IMG/VR virus record: IMGVR_UViG_3300044633_001398
Coordinates: 1-42,041 of that record
Strand: one strand, 5' to 3'
DNA length: 42,041 nt
Source: a virus
Part shown: positions 16,239 through 24,824 of the stretch, in pieces
Numbering within the stretch: the stretch's first letter is position 1
How the letters are laid out: each line of letters begins with the position of its first letter
The notes under the pieces: model-generated
Databases searched by the model: none
Seen by the model: the letters and a program-made list of their open reading frames with translations, nothing else
Told to the model about the DNA's origin: nothing
Program-made: the position numbers and the translations under genes

Positions 16239-16523
16239 ATGAACGCTACCAACCCAATCGAAATCAACGGCAAAACCTACGACAAATTCAGCCTCAATAT
16301 CGCCATCACGGGCCGGTATGAAACCGACGGAAGCCAGAATGCTTGTATCAACCTGCTGCTCACGCCCACACGCATCGATGCGGGCGAGGTCATCACCGGG
16401 CCAGACTCCGCGATCAGCATCCTGCGCGGGCGCTTGAGCGAGGTCACCGACCCCGCCGAGCAAGCCGCCATTGCCGCGATCCAGACCGCGCTTCAGACCT
16501 ACATCACCGCGAAAGGACTTTAA
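16239..16523 (+). CDS. conserved phage protein, 94 aa
   Basis: It starts MNATNPIEINGKTYDKFSLN and continues NIAITGRYETDG, with a helical end (AIAAIQTALQTYITAKGL). This arrangement recurs in phage fibre regions near receptor-binding proteins. Function unknown. It is probably a small structural or assembly protein for the neighbouring large fibre. Confidence 0.55.
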   Translation: MNATNPIEINGKTYDKFSLNIAITGRYETDGSQNACINLLLTPTRIDAGEVITGPDSAISILRGRLSEVTDPAEQAAIAAIQTALQTYITAKGL

Positions 16524-16526
16524 GCC

Positions 16527-18137
16527 ATGCCTACCTACTTTGCTCGAAAAGCAGGCAACATCAACGCCGCCGATGTCTGGGCGACCGCGCCCGGCGGCAC
16601 AGCCAGTAACTTTTTTCCCGCATTCACAAACGCAGATGTGTTGGTTGCAAATTCTTTTGTAATAACAATAAATGTGGACACAACCGTGGCTGAGGTGCGT
16701 AACGACACGACCGGAGGCGCAACAGCACAAGGTTATTTCGATCTATTAAATGGCGTTTTGCTTAAAGCAAATGTTTTTGGTGGAAGTAGCCTCGGCCTGT
16801 CCTGTTGTCGTTTTAATTTAGGATATCCAAGTTTTGCAGCCATTGAAGGAAACATTACGGGCGGCCCTAATAGTTCCGGCATTGGCGTCAGGAACGGGTC
16901 TTCTGGAAGCCTCAATATCACAGGAAATTGCACTGGAGGAGTGGGTGACGGCTCGCAAGCTATTGTCAATGGATCGACGGGAATTTTAAATATTGTGGGA
17001 AATTGCACCGGAAACGGTAGCGTCTCCGGCAATCAAGCACACGGCGCACTAAACAGCTCAACCGGCACAATAAACATCACGGGAGATTGCACTGGAGGGG
17101 TTGGTGGAGCAACTCCATGCGGAGTGCATAACTCTTCGACGGGAACAGTTTTTGTAAACGGCAATGCGACCGGAGGCAGTCAGACAGGTGCTTTTGGCGC
17201 AAACAACGCATCTACTGGAACTTTAACTGTCACGGGAATTTGCACTGGAGGCACAACGAATGGGGCCGCTGGCGCAAACAACGCCTCAAACGGAATTTTA
17301 AATGCAGGGCGAGCCAAGGGCAATGACTTTGGAATTGGATCAAGCGGAATTGCGTCTGGCCCCGGAGTCGTATCGGTGCAAGCCAGCATTACTCGAATTA
17401 AAGCACTGGAATACGGGCTGCGCGGACAAACTCCTACAAGCGGACCCTGTTATTTAGACCCGGCGCTAACCAATGTCGCTGTGCTGGTAAATTACCCCAG
17501 CGGCGCAGGCTCTAAAACATTATCCGACCCGCTTAATACCGCCGGGCTCTCTCCAGCGACAAACAATGTGCGCTTTGGAGTAGTTTATAACAACGGAAAT
17601 AGCACTGGAAGCTGCGCAGTCCCCGCCGCCGCCTCCACCGCTTTCGGAGTCCCCGTGGACAACACCACCGGCACCGCAGTCCTCACGCCAGAAGCGGTTT
17701 GGGGCCACGCATCACGCACGATCACCGAAGGCGGCATCACAGCCGCCGATGTCTGGAACGCAGCAACCCGCACGATCACGGGCGGCACGGTGGATACATT
17801 GACCAATGCGCCGAGCGTGCCTACGCCAAGCCAAATCGCCTCGCAGGTGAGAACTGAGCTATCCGTGGAGCTTGGCCGGGTGGATGCCGCAGTCAGCAGC
17901 AGGGCAACCGCAGCAAATATCCCTGCCGCAGACATCACCGCCATCAAGAGCAAGACCGACGCGCTCCCTGCCTCACCCGCAGCGACCGGAGACATTCCTA
18001 CAGCCGCGCAGAACGCCACCGCCGTCTGGTCCAAACCGGCAAATGAATTGACGGTGGCAGACTCCATCGGTGAACGCGCAAAGCAACAAAGCACGGTAGC
18101 AATTACTGGCGCTCAACTCGCAGCCGCCCTCAGCTAA
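16527..18137 (+). CDS. large tail fibre / receptor-binding protein with repeats
   Basis: A 536-aa protein. The N-terminal FARKAGNINAADVWATAPGG motif recurs in altered form near the C-terminus (GGITAADVWNAATRTITGG). Residues about 108-270 are six or so repeats of about 20-28 residues with the core STGTLNITGNCTGG, compatible with a beta-solenoid. Base composition from about 16,610 to 17,600 is clearly more AT-rich than the flanking genes. This suggests that the receptor-binding part was acquired from another source. The C-terminal 120 residues return to the phage norm. It may determine host range. Enzyme activity is not evident. Confidence 0.7.
   Translation: MPTYFARKAGNINAADVWATAPGGTASNFFPAFTNADVLVANSFVITINVDTTVAEVRNDTTGGATAQGYFDLLNGVLLKANVFGGSSLGLSCCRFNLGYPSFAAIEGNITGGPNSSGIGVRNGSSGSLNITGNCTGGVGDGSQAIVNGSTGILNIVGNCTGNGSVSGNQAHGALNSSTGTINITGDCTGGVGGATPCGVHNSSTGTVFVNGNATGGSQTGAFGANNASTGTLTVTGICTGGTTNGAAGANNASNGILNAGRAKGNDFGIGSSGIASGPGVVSVQASITRIKALEYGLRGQTPTSGPCYLDPALTNVAVLVNYPSGAGSKTLSDPLNTAGLSPATNNVRFGVVYNNGNSTGSCAVPAAASTAFGVPVDNTTGTAVLTPEAVWGHASRTITEGGITAADVWNAATRTITGGTVDTLTNAPSVPTPSQIASQVRTELSVELGRVDAAVSSRATAANIPAADITAIKSKTDALPASPAATGDIPTAAQNATAVWSKPANELTVADSIGERAKQQSTVAITGAQLAAALS
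16849..17330 (+). repeat. degenerate repeats encoding beta-solenoid units
   Basis: Recurrent codons for NxSTGTxNITGxCTGG give a degenerate DNA repeat in the AT-rich part of the fibre gene. Confidence 0.6.
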
Positions 18138-18322
18138 TGGACACGCACCAAGCCACAGCCTCCTTCACCGGTCTCGTCGCTACGGCGACGGGGCTCGGGG
18201 TGTCGATGCTCCCTGAGCTGGAAGCCTGGCTCCGCATTGCCTCACTCCTCATCGGCTGCGCGGTCGGTCTCGCGTCCCTCTACGCCATCCTCAACAAGAA
18301 GCGCCCGCCGCACGACCCTTAA
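18137..18322 (+). CDS. holin-like membrane protein 1, 61 aa
   Basis: A small protein with two probable membrane helices (about residues 9-26 and 33-52) and a basic C-terminus (NKKRPPHDP). The start overlaps the stop of the fibre gene. Position at the head of the lysis genes suggests a holin or antiholin, which forms lesions in the inner membrane to release the hydrolase. It shares no sequence with the second holin-like gene. Confidence 0.6.
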   Translation: MDTHQATASFTGLVATATGLGVSMLPELEAWLRIASLLIGCAVGLASLYAILNKKRPPHDP

Positions 18323-18349
18323 AACTTAATTCTTAAAACTTAAAACTCC
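18318..18349. repeat. TTAAAACTT-type repeat, copy 2
   Basis: An AT island between the two holin-like genes, nearly identical to that at 15816. The stop codon of the first gene (TAA) is formed by the first bases of the repeat. Confidence 0.85.
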
Positions 18350-18358
18350 CTCCCCCCC

Positions 18359-18526
18359 ATGAATAAATTCCTCTCGCACCTCAAACAAAAATCCACCTGG
18401 GCGGGCATCGCCTCGCTCGTAGCACTCACCGGTTGGCAGGTTAGCCCCGACCAATTTTCGGCCATTAGCGCCGTGATCATCGCGCTCGTAGGAGCCTACG
18501 AGGTGATCCGCAACGAGAAGAAATGA
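18359..18526 (+). CDS. holin-like membrane protein 2, 55 aa
   Basis: A short protein starting MNKFLSHLKQKSTWAGIASL. The motif KSTWAG followed by a hydrophobic helix is common in small phage holins. Then comes a short loop (TGWQVSPDQ) and a second helix (AVIIALVGAYEVI) with a charged tail (RNEKK). Two membrane passes fit a class II holin. The TGA overlaps the ATG of the lipoprotein at 18523. Confidence 0.7.
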   Translation: MNKFLSHLKQKSTWAGIASLVALTGWQVSPDQFSAISAVIIALVGAYEVIRNEKK

Positions 18527-18687
18527 GTGCACCGGCCAAGGTCTCCGCGATGGCCCTGCTGATCGGATACATCTTTGTGACGATCAGTTTTCTGACCGGC
18601 TGCAGCACCCTCGGCGTCAGTCTCGAAACCGACTACGGGCGCTTTAGCTACACCCTCCCCGAGCTGCCCGCCCTCAAGGATAAATAA
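18523..18687 (+). CDS. small lysis lipoprotein (spanin-like), 54 aa
   Basis: The ATG overlaps the holin stop. Residues about 7-25 are a hydrophobic signal, ending in the lipobox FLTGC (Cys26). The mature part is only about 29 residues (STLGVSLETDYGRFSYTLPE...). A tiny lipoprotein between holin and cell-wall hydrolase genes fits an outer-membrane spanin (Rz1-like). No Rz-like partner was seen. It lacks the Pro-rich character of classical Rz1, so a different envelope function is possible. Confidence 0.6.
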   Translation: MSAPAKVSAMALLIGYIFVTISFLTGCSTLGVSLETDYGRFSYTLPELPALKDK

Positions 18688-18718
18688 CCACAGAGGACAC
18701 AGAGAGCACAGAGGGAGA
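18687..18718 (+). repeat. CACAGAG-type dispersed repeat, copy 4
   Basis: ACCACAGAGGACACAGAG then AGCACAGAGG, directly after the lipoprotein stop and joined to the TTAAAACTT-type repeat that follows. Here the two families touch. Confidence 0.88.
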
Positions 18719-18752
18719 ACTTAAAACTTAAAACTTAAAACCTAAAACTCCT
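18719..18752. repeat. TTAAAACTT-type repeat, copy 3
   Basis: Three TTAAAAC units in a row, ending just before the hydrolase ATG at 18754. All three copies of this family sit immediately upstream of a start codon. Confidence 0.85.
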
Positions 18753-18753
18753 G

Positions 18754-19299
18754 ATGCTCCCCCCGAGCCGCCCCCAACAAGCGAAGTCGAAAACGCAAGC
18801 CCTGCTGACAAAAGCTCGCGTCGCCGATGAGGTCGCGCTGGTGGGCATCCGAGGATACTACCGCGACACCATGGGCAAGCCCGGCGAGAACGACCGTGGC
18901 ATTTATGACGATGCGATTTTTCTCATCAGCCCAAACGCCTACGCCACCTTCAATGCGAATACCGATCCCAGCGTGAAGCGCAAAGGCATCGCCGTCCTCA
19001 AGCCCGGCGTGCATCGCTACCGCAAGGGCAAGCACGGCCTGTCAAAGCCCGGCGGCGGCTACCCCGCCCTCCGCCCCGCCACGCCTGGCGAACAACTCCC
19101 CGTGACCCGCGACGGCGAAGGCGACAGCATGGGAACCGCCATCAACCTGCACAAAGGAGGCTACAACACTACGAGTTCGCTCGGCTGCCAGACGATCCAC
19201 CCCAGCCAATGGCCCGCGTTCGTCGCCCTCGTCTATTCCGAAATGGACCGCGCCGGTCAGAAGACCATCCCCTATTTACTCGTCGAGGAGGAAGCATGA
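18754..19299 (+). CDS. putative cell-wall hydrolase / endolysin (YkuD-like signature)
   Basis: A 181-aa soluble protein in the lysis block. It has IRGYYRDTMGKPGENDRGIYD (from about residue 32; a conserved block), then a beta-rich core. The final block is INLHKGG (about 130-136) and SSLGCQTIHP (141-150). His133 with Ser142-x-Gly-Cys145 resembles the HxG...SxGC catalytic block of L,D-transpeptidase-fold enzymes. Cleavage of peptidoglycan peptides is the likely role. There is no signal peptide, as expected for a holin-released enzyme. The exact bond cleaved cannot be read. Confidence 0.6.
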   Translation: MLPPSRPQQAKSKTQALLTKARVADEVALVGIRGYYRDTMGKPGENDRGIYDDAIFLISPNAYATFNANTDPSVKRKGIAVLKPGVHRYRKGKHGLSKPGGGYPALRPATPGEQLPVTRDGEGDSMGTAINLHKGGYNTTSSLGCQTIHPSQWPAFVALVYSEMDRAGQKTIPYLLVEEEA

Positions 19300-19544
19300 G
19301 CCGCCTGCGCAAACCCAAAACCTCCCCACCGAAAGACCGCGAGGCCATCATGCTCCAGGTGCGCTCCTTGCTTGCCGAGCATTTCGATGTCGGCATTGCC
19401 GTGGTCTCTTGGGAGGACGGCGGCGAGACCTACTACATGGATTTTAAGTATGGCAACGACTACGCCGCCCGCGCCCTGTGCCGCGAGGCCGACGAAATCT
19501 TGTGGCCTTACGAAACCGAAGACGACGAGGAGGACGACGAATGA
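19296..19544 (+). CDS. hypothetical acidic protein, 82 aa
   Basis: Begins MSRLRKPKTSPPKDREAIML. It has a helix, a beta hairpin (GIAVVSWEDGGETYYMDFKY) and an extremely acidic tail (TEDDEEDDE). The ATG at 19296 overlaps the hydrolase stop, and its TGA overlaps the next ATG at 19541. Unknown function. It may inhibit or chaperone its neighbour. Confidence 0.55.
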   Translation: MSRLRKPKTSPPKDREAIMLQVRSLLAEHFDVGIAVVSWEDGGETYYMDFKYGNDYAARALCREADEILWPYETEDDEEDDE

Positions 19545-20548
19545 AAACATCATGGAGTTCCATAGCCCGCGAACAAGCGGACAAATCTCACAAGACCGAG
19601 GTGGACGCGCTCAAAGCCAAGCTCGCCCAATACCAAGCCAGCGTCGAAAATTTAGAGAAGCAACTCGGCATCGCGCTCTCGCTCGGCAAGACCCGCATCC
19701 GCCCGCACCCGCTCTCCGTCTCGATGAGCGACAAAGCCGAAGCCGTCGCCATCGCGCTCGCCAGCGATTGGCATGTCGAGGAAACGGTCGAATCCGCCAG
19801 CGTCAACGGCCTCAACGAATACCGGCTCCCCATCGCCAAGACCCGCATCGAGAAATTTTTCAGCACCATCGCCCGCCTCACCGAGATCGAGCGCCACGGG
19901 GCCAAGATCGACGACCTCATCCTCTGGCTCGGCGGTGACTTGATGACCGGCATGATTCACGAAGAACTCGCCGAATCGAACAGCAAGACACCCACGCAAG
20001 TCATCCTCTGGCTGCAAGACCGCCTCGCCGACGGCCTCGCCACGCTCAAGCCCCACTTCAAGCGCATCCTCATTCCGACCAGCTACGGCAACCACGGACG
20101 CACCACCGTCAAGCCCCGCCACGCCACCGGAGCCGCCCACAGCTACGAATGGCTTCTGTATCGCATCCTCGAAGGCCGCTTCGCCGACGACCAGCAAATC
20201 GAATTTCAAATTGCCGACAGCTACTTCAATTTCATGACCGTCTTCGACCGCCGCCTCCGCTTCCATCATGGCGACGGCCTCAAATTTCAAGGCGGCATCG
20301 GGGGCCTTACCATCCCGACAGAAAAGGCCATCGCCTCATGGAATAAGTCGCCCAACCGAGCCGACCTTGACCTTTTCGGGCACTGGCACCAATACCAGCA
20401 GAACCGGCACTGGCTCTGCAACGGCAGCCTCATCGGCTACAACGCCTACGCCCTCTCAATCAAAGCCAGCTTCGAGCCCCCCACACAGACCTACTTCCTC
20501 CTCGATAAAAAGCGCGGCAGGACCATGACCTCCCCCATTTACCTATGA
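19541..20548 (+). CDS. calcineurin-like metallophosphoesterase
   Basis: A 335-aa predicted two-metal phosphoesterase. After a coiled-coil N-terminus (about residues 15-45), the metal-binding series is present: SDWH (75-78), GGD (131-133), GNH (183-185), HHGD (242-245) and GHWH (280-283). All canonical ligands appear intact. Phages often carry such an enzyme near tail genes. The substrate is unknown (nucleotide, DNA end or phosphoprotein). The start at 19541 overlaps the previous stop, and the end overlaps the next ATG at 20545. Confidence 0.85.
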   Translation: MKTSWSSIAREQADKSHKTEVDALKAKLAQYQASVENLEKQLGIALSLGKTRIRPHPLSVSMSDKAEAVAIALASDWHVEETVESASVNGLNEYRLPIAKTRIEKFFSTIARLTEIERHGAKIDDLILWLGGDLMTGMIHEELAESNSKTPTQVILWLQDRLADGLATLKPHFKRILIPTSYGNHGRTTVKPRHATGAAHSYEWLLYRILEGRFADDQQIEFQIADSYFNFMTVFDRRLRFHHGDGLKFQGGIGGLTIPTEKAIASWNKSPNRADLDLFGHWHQYQQNRHWLCNGSLIGYNAYALSIKASFEPPTQTYFLLDKKRGRTMTSPIYL

Positions 20549-20973
20549 GCTGGAAATCCCTCGCCAAGCGCACCAACAGCCTCCCCGAAGGCTGGAGCAC
20601 CCCCGACGAAATCGCCGCCGACCTCGATTGCGAAATCTCCGAAGTCCCCAAAATCCTCGCCGCCGCCATCCGCGACGGCCAAGTCGAGAAGCAGAATTTC
20701 CCGCACTGGCAACCCGGCAGCCGCCAACTGCTCTATCAAACCGGCTACCGCCAGCGCACGGCTGGCACCAAATCCTCTCCAACTCTAGCCACCGTTACCT
20801 CCATCCCCGGCATCCCCGACGACCTCCTGCCCAAGGTCCGCCAGAAAATCGCCGAATACCCGAACAAAACCGCCGGAGCCATCCGCGACCTTTTCAGCAC
20901 GAACAACCGCCGCCGCCTCTCCACCCCGGCCATCCGCGCCCTCCTTGACAAGCCCCCGCACAATAGAAGGTAG
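20545..20973 (+). CDS. hypothetical winged-helix-like protein, 142 aa
   Basis: Residues about 13-55 (LPEGWSTPDEIAADLDCEIS then VPKILAAAIRDGQVEKQNF) look like a helix-turn-helix with a wing. The C-terminal part (about 90-142) contains PDDLLPKVRQKIAEYPNKT and ends in a basic tail. It may bind DNA. It is coupled to the phosphoesterase gene by overlap and ends one base before the nozzle gene. Confidence 0.5.
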   Translation: MSWKSLAKRTNSLPEGWSTPDEIAADLDCEISEVPKILAAAIRDGQVEKQNFPHWQPGSRQLLYQTGYRQRTAGTKSSPTLATVTSIPGIPDDLLPKVRQKIAEYPNKTAGAIRDLFSTNNRRRLSTPAIRALLDKPPHNRR

Positions 20974-23900
20974 ATGCCCGATGACCAAACCATAGTCGAA
21001 GGCGATGCCGGATTCCTCGGCATGGCCTCCCGCTTGAACCCGCTGCAACTCCAGCCGGGCATGGTGCAGTATTGCGAAAACATGCGCTTGGACCGAGGTG
21101 TGGCTCAGACGCGCAAAGGCGCAAAGCGGGTGGCTAATGAAATCTCGTTGCCGGGAGATTTTCAGTTTGTCCGCTCCACGGGAGCATCGATGACTCTTGC
21201 CGCAGACCGATCCATCACAATCACCCGCAGTGGCACGACAGCCACCGCCACCATTGCCTCTGGGCATGGCTACGCGGCCAATGATCTCCTCAACATCCGA
21301 GGCGCGACTCCAGACGATTACAACGGCGATTGGTTTATCACGAATGTGACGGCTACCTCGTTTAGCTACACGCTGCCAAGCGATCCGGGAGTGAATGCGA
21401 GTGGTTCGATTTTTGCTAACAAGGGGCCGATCATTAAACAGGTCTATGAAGGTGGAATTTTCGCCTCCGGCCTCTACTCGTCGCCGCGTCTGGATAATGC
21501 CAGTGAATATATCGTCCTGGCTGGACCAAGCTCGGCTTTTTTGTGGAAGCAAAATGGCAGTGTCATTTCCAAAAGCTACCCAACCACAGACACCATTCTT
21601 TCAACAGATGATGTCTCGATCCTTCAAGCCTTCGACAAACTCTACATCTTGCGCGACCGGGCAGAATCGAAGATTCGGATTAGCGGCATCACGCAGACCG
21701 GCGGCACGCTGAATACCCTGCGCGACATCTGGCTTTTCAGCACCACCAGCATGATTGCGGTGGGCGACCTCGGGACGATTCTTTCCTACAATGGCAAAAT
21801 CTGGGCGGCGCAAGTTACCGGAACCGACGAGGGTATCAATGCCATCTGGGCGGCCAACGCGACGAATGCGTGGGCGGTCGGAAACAACGGGACGATCTTG
21901 AGATGGAACGGCGCGTCTTGGACTGCGCAGACCAGCGACACGACAGAAAACCTCCTCGCCGTGTGGGGCACCAGCGCCTCGCATGTCGTCGCGGTAGGGA
22001 CTAACGGGACGATCTTAATTTACAATGGCACCTCTTGGTCTCCGCAGACCAGCAACACCGCCTCGACTCTGCGTGGCGTGTGGGGCACGGCGGCAAATAA
22101 TGTTTACGCGGTGGGCGACACCGGCACCATCCTGCGCTGGAACGGCACGGCATGGGCAACGCTCACCAGCGGCACGACCGATTCCCTTAATGCCGTGTGG
22201 GGCACGGGTAGCACAAACATCTACGCCGTGGGATCCTCGGGGCGCATCGTGCGTTCGACCAATGGCACGGCATGGACCGCCCTGACCAGCGGCGTCACCG
22301 ACACTTTCAACGCCGTATGGGGCTCCGGCACGACTAACATTTTTGCGGCTGGCAATGGCGGCCGGTTGCTGCGCTCGACCGATGGCACCACATGGGTGGC
22401 TCTCACCTCCGGCACAACGGGCGACCTTTATGGCGTGCGAGGCAGTGCCTCCACCAACCTGGCTGCCGCAGGCTCTGCTGGCACCATTCTCCTCAGCACA
22501 AACAGCACGACCTGGACCGCCGTGGTGCGTGGAGTGGCCACCGCCACCAGCGCTGCACCGCATGGCTACAAAGTGAATGAGGCGGTGCGAATGAGCGGCG
22601 TGGTCGATCCGGCCACATTGCCGGAGGGCGTCACGACCTCCGAGGCTTACAATGGCGAGTTCATCATCCGCTCGGTGCCTAGCACGACCACCTTCACCTA
22701 CTCGGTGCCGGGCACGACTTTCGCCTTGGCGGCGGGAGCGATGTTCAGCCAGCGCGTGCAGCCTTCGCTGGTGTGGGATGGCGACCCGGATACCAATTTC
22801 ACCCGCGTCAACATTGGCACGCTGGCCTCGCTCAATTCGCTTTCATTTATCGGCATGCCATCAACGGCGATTGCGACCTATTTTAACAACCAAGTAGTGG
22901 TGGCTCGCGGCCGCGACGAGATTTTGGTTTCCGATGTTTTCGATGGCGAGACCTACGACGCCATTCTCAAGACCTTTCGAGCCAATGCGGGGTCGAACGA
23001 TTACATCGTGGCCGTCCACCCATTCGCCGAGCAGCAGCTTCTTATTTTCTGCCGAAATTCGATTTACTTGGCGACCGCTGCCTTGGATGCCTCGGGCAAC
23101 ATCGATCCGGTCAACAGCTCGCTCATGCTGCTCACCAACGAAGTCGGCTGCGCGGCCCGCCGGTCGGTGGTTACTGCCGGAACTGCGGTATTTTTTCTCA
23201 GCGACCGGGGCGTTTTTCGACTTGATAGCCAGTTTGACCTCAAGCTGCGCGGCAATACCAAACCGCTCTCAGACGAGATCAGCGACCAGATCGCTAAGAT
23301 TAACACCAACGCCATCTCAAAATCCTGCGCGGCGTATTACGACAACCGTTTGTATGTCGCCGTGCCGCTCATGGGCGACGACAAGCCGGTGACTTCGCTC
23401 ATCCGCCCGAATCTGGCGGCCAATACCGCCCGCGCCACGGTGGTTAAGCATGGTTACCAAGCCGGGCAATTCATCACCATCAGTGGGGCGGTGCAGGATG
23501 CCTACAATGGCACCTGGGCGATCAACAGAGTGGAGCAAAACACTTTTCAGTTTACCGTGCAAAACCTGCCGGATTCCCCAGCAACCGGCACGATCATTGC
23601 CAATCGCGGAGCCACCGCGCCGACGACGGTTTTTATTTACAACATGCTTAACCAGCAGTGGGAGAGCAAGGACACCTACAATTTCCCTATCGACGGGTTC
23701 ATTGTCGCCACCTTCGGCAAGGAGCGCCGCCTTTTTGCCAACTCGGTCAATGGACGCCTCTACCTGCTGGATGAAAGCGCGGATGGCTACGATGACACGC
23801 AGACCGCCGATGATCAGTTCGAGTTCGTGGAAGGCACCCTGCTCACCCGCCGCTACACCTGGGGAACTCCGAGCCCGAAGCGCATCCACCGCCTGCAAGC

Positions 23901-24162
23901 CAATGTCCTCACCACTACGGACCACGACGATATGGCTTTCGATGCCATCACGCTCGACCCAGACACTGACGAGCAAGCCTTGGCATTGAGCGAAAACGAC
24001 TACGAGGGGCCGGAAGATTATTCACTGAAAGCCTCCGTGCGTCTCCGCGCCTCTGGATTCGAAGCTCGCTACCGCACGCTGCGAGGTCGCCCCACTCTCC
24101 GCCAAATCACTGCTGACGCCCAACTCTCCCCAGGCGCGATGCGAACCCACACCATCAAATAA
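20974..24162 (+). CDS. tail nozzle-like protein with inserted seven-blade propeller
   Basis: A 1062-aa tail protein. The start (FLGMASRLNPLQLQPGMVQY then CENMRLDRGVAQTRKGAKR) and the core from about residue 610 (AIATYFNNQVVVARGRDEIL; VGCAARRSVVTAGTAVFFLS; YDNRLYVAVPL; FIYNMLNQQWES) resemble podovirus nozzle (tail tubular B-like) proteins. Residues about 252-520 are seven repeats of about 39 aa (VWGTGSTNIYAVGSSGRIV, then NGTAWTALTSG), fitting a seven-blade propeller. Three copies of a roughly 60-residue HGY...YNG beta domain flank and interrupt these. The insertions make it longer than usual nozzles and may help surface contact. Confidence 0.75.
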   Translation: MPDDQTIVEGDAGFLGMASRLNPLQLQPGMVQYCENMRLDRGVAQTRKGAKRVANEISLPGDFQFVRSTGASMTLAADRSITITRSGTTATATIASGHGYAANDLLNIRGATPDDYNGDWFITNVTATSFSYTLPSDPGVNASGSIFANKGPIIKQVYEGGIFASGLYSSPRLDNASEYIVLAGPSSAFLWKQNGSVISKSYPTTDTILSTDDVSILQAFDKLYILRDRAESKIRISGITQTGGTLNTLRDIWLFSTTSMIAVGDLGTILSYNGKIWAAQVTGTDEGINAIWAANATNAWAVGNNGTILRWNGASWTAQTSDTTENLLAVWGTSASHVVAVGTNGTILIYNGTSWSPQTSNTASTLRGVWGTAANNVYAVGDTGTILRWNGTAWATLTSGTTDSLNAVWGTGSTNIYAVGSSGRIVRSTNGTAWTALTSGVTDTFNAVWGSGTTNIFAAGNGGRLLRSTDGTTWVALTSGTTGDLYGVRGSASTNLAAAGSAGTILLSTNSTTWTAVVRGVATATSAAPHGYKVNEAVRMSGVVDPATLPEGVTTSEAYNGEFIIRSVPSTTTFTYSVPGTTFALAAGAMFSQRVQPSLVWDGDPDTNFTRVNIGTLASLNSLSFIGMPSTAIATYFNNQVVVARGRDEILVSDVFDGETYDAILKTFRANAGSNDYIVAVHPFAEQQLLIFCRNSIYLATAALDASGNIDPVNSSLMLLTNEVGCAARRSVVTAGTAVFFLSDRGVFRLDSQFDLKLRGNTKPLSDEISDQIAKINTNAISKSCAAYYDNRLYVAVPLMGDDKPVTSLIRPNLAANTARATVVKHGYQAGQFITISGAVQDAYNGTWAINRVEQNTFQFTVQNLPDSPATGTIIANRGATAPTTVFIYNMLNQQWESKDTYNFPIDGFIVATFGKERRLFANSVNGRLYLLDESADGYDDTQTADDQFEFVEGTLLTRRYTWGTPSPKRIHRLQANVLTTTDHDDMAFDAITLDPDTDEQALALSENDYEGPEDYSLKASVRLRASGFEARYRTLRGRPTLRQITADAQLSPGAMRTHTIK
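21727..22533 (+). repeat. seven 117-bp-scale repeats encoding propeller blades
   Basis: Seven successive units encode [IV]WxxxxxNxxAVGxxGTIxx followed by NGTxWxxxTSGT. Units 4-6 are the most alike, which suggests recent duplication within the gene. Confidence 0.75.
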
Positions 24163-24164
24163 CC

Positions 24165-24824
24165 ATGGCCACACTCACTAAAGGCAAAACTTTTACAACC
24201 AACGAAGTCGTCACTCCGACCAAGCTCAACGATCTGGTCGATAAAGCAACGATCAGAGATATCGTCAATGCGGACATCTCGGCCTCCGCTGCCATTGAGC
24301 AATCTAAAATCGGCACCATCTCCACCGCTGGCAAGGTTAGCGGCACGGCGATCACCTCTGGCAATATCTCGACCTCCGGCAGCATCACGACCTCTGGAAG
24401 CATCTCGACTTCCAGCAACCTCTCGGTCTCGGGCAACTCAACCCTCACCGGAAATGTCACTATTTCCACCGGCAACCTCAGCGTCGGTAGCGGCTATATC
24501 TCAGGCAAAATCAATCCGAACTGGATCAGCAAAACCGACGCAGACACCGGCGACACGGTATCCGACGGCGACCTCATCTCCGCCGACACGCGGTCGGCCG
24601 CCTTTACCCTCAAGCTTCCTGCTAACCCGTCCAAGTTTCATCAAGTGATTTTTGCGGACCACTACAAGACTTGGGATCAAAGTGGAAAGAACCTCACAAT
24701 CGACCGCAATGGGAAGCTCATCGAAGGGCTGGCGGAAAACCTCACCTGCAATGTGCCGGGTAAGCAATTCACCCTCCGATATGAAGAAGCCACGATTGGC
24801 TGGAGGATTTATACAACACTATGA
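24165..24824 (+). CDS. tail fibre protein, 219 aa
   Basis: The N-terminus has GKTFTTNEVVTPTKLNDLVD and IVNADISASAAIEQSKI, a motif frequent in phage fibres. A low-complexity beta stretch of Ser/Thr/Gly (about 55-110: SGNISTSGSITTSGS) follows, probably a triple beta-helix stalk. The C-terminal about 100 residues form a compact head (FHQVIFADHYKTWDQ; LIEGLAENLTC; WRIYTTL). The stop overlaps the next ATG at 24821. Confidence 0.65.
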   Translation: MATLTKGKTFTTNEVVTPTKLNDLVDKATIRDIVNADISASAAIEQSKIGTISTAGKVSGTAITSGNISTSGSITTSGSISTSSNLSVSGNSTLTGNVTISTGNLSVGSGYISGKINPNWISKTDADTGDTVSDGDLISADTRSAAFTLKLPANPSKFHQVIFADHYKTWDQSGKNLTIDRNGKLIEGLAENLTCNVPGKQFTLRYEEATIGWRIYTTL

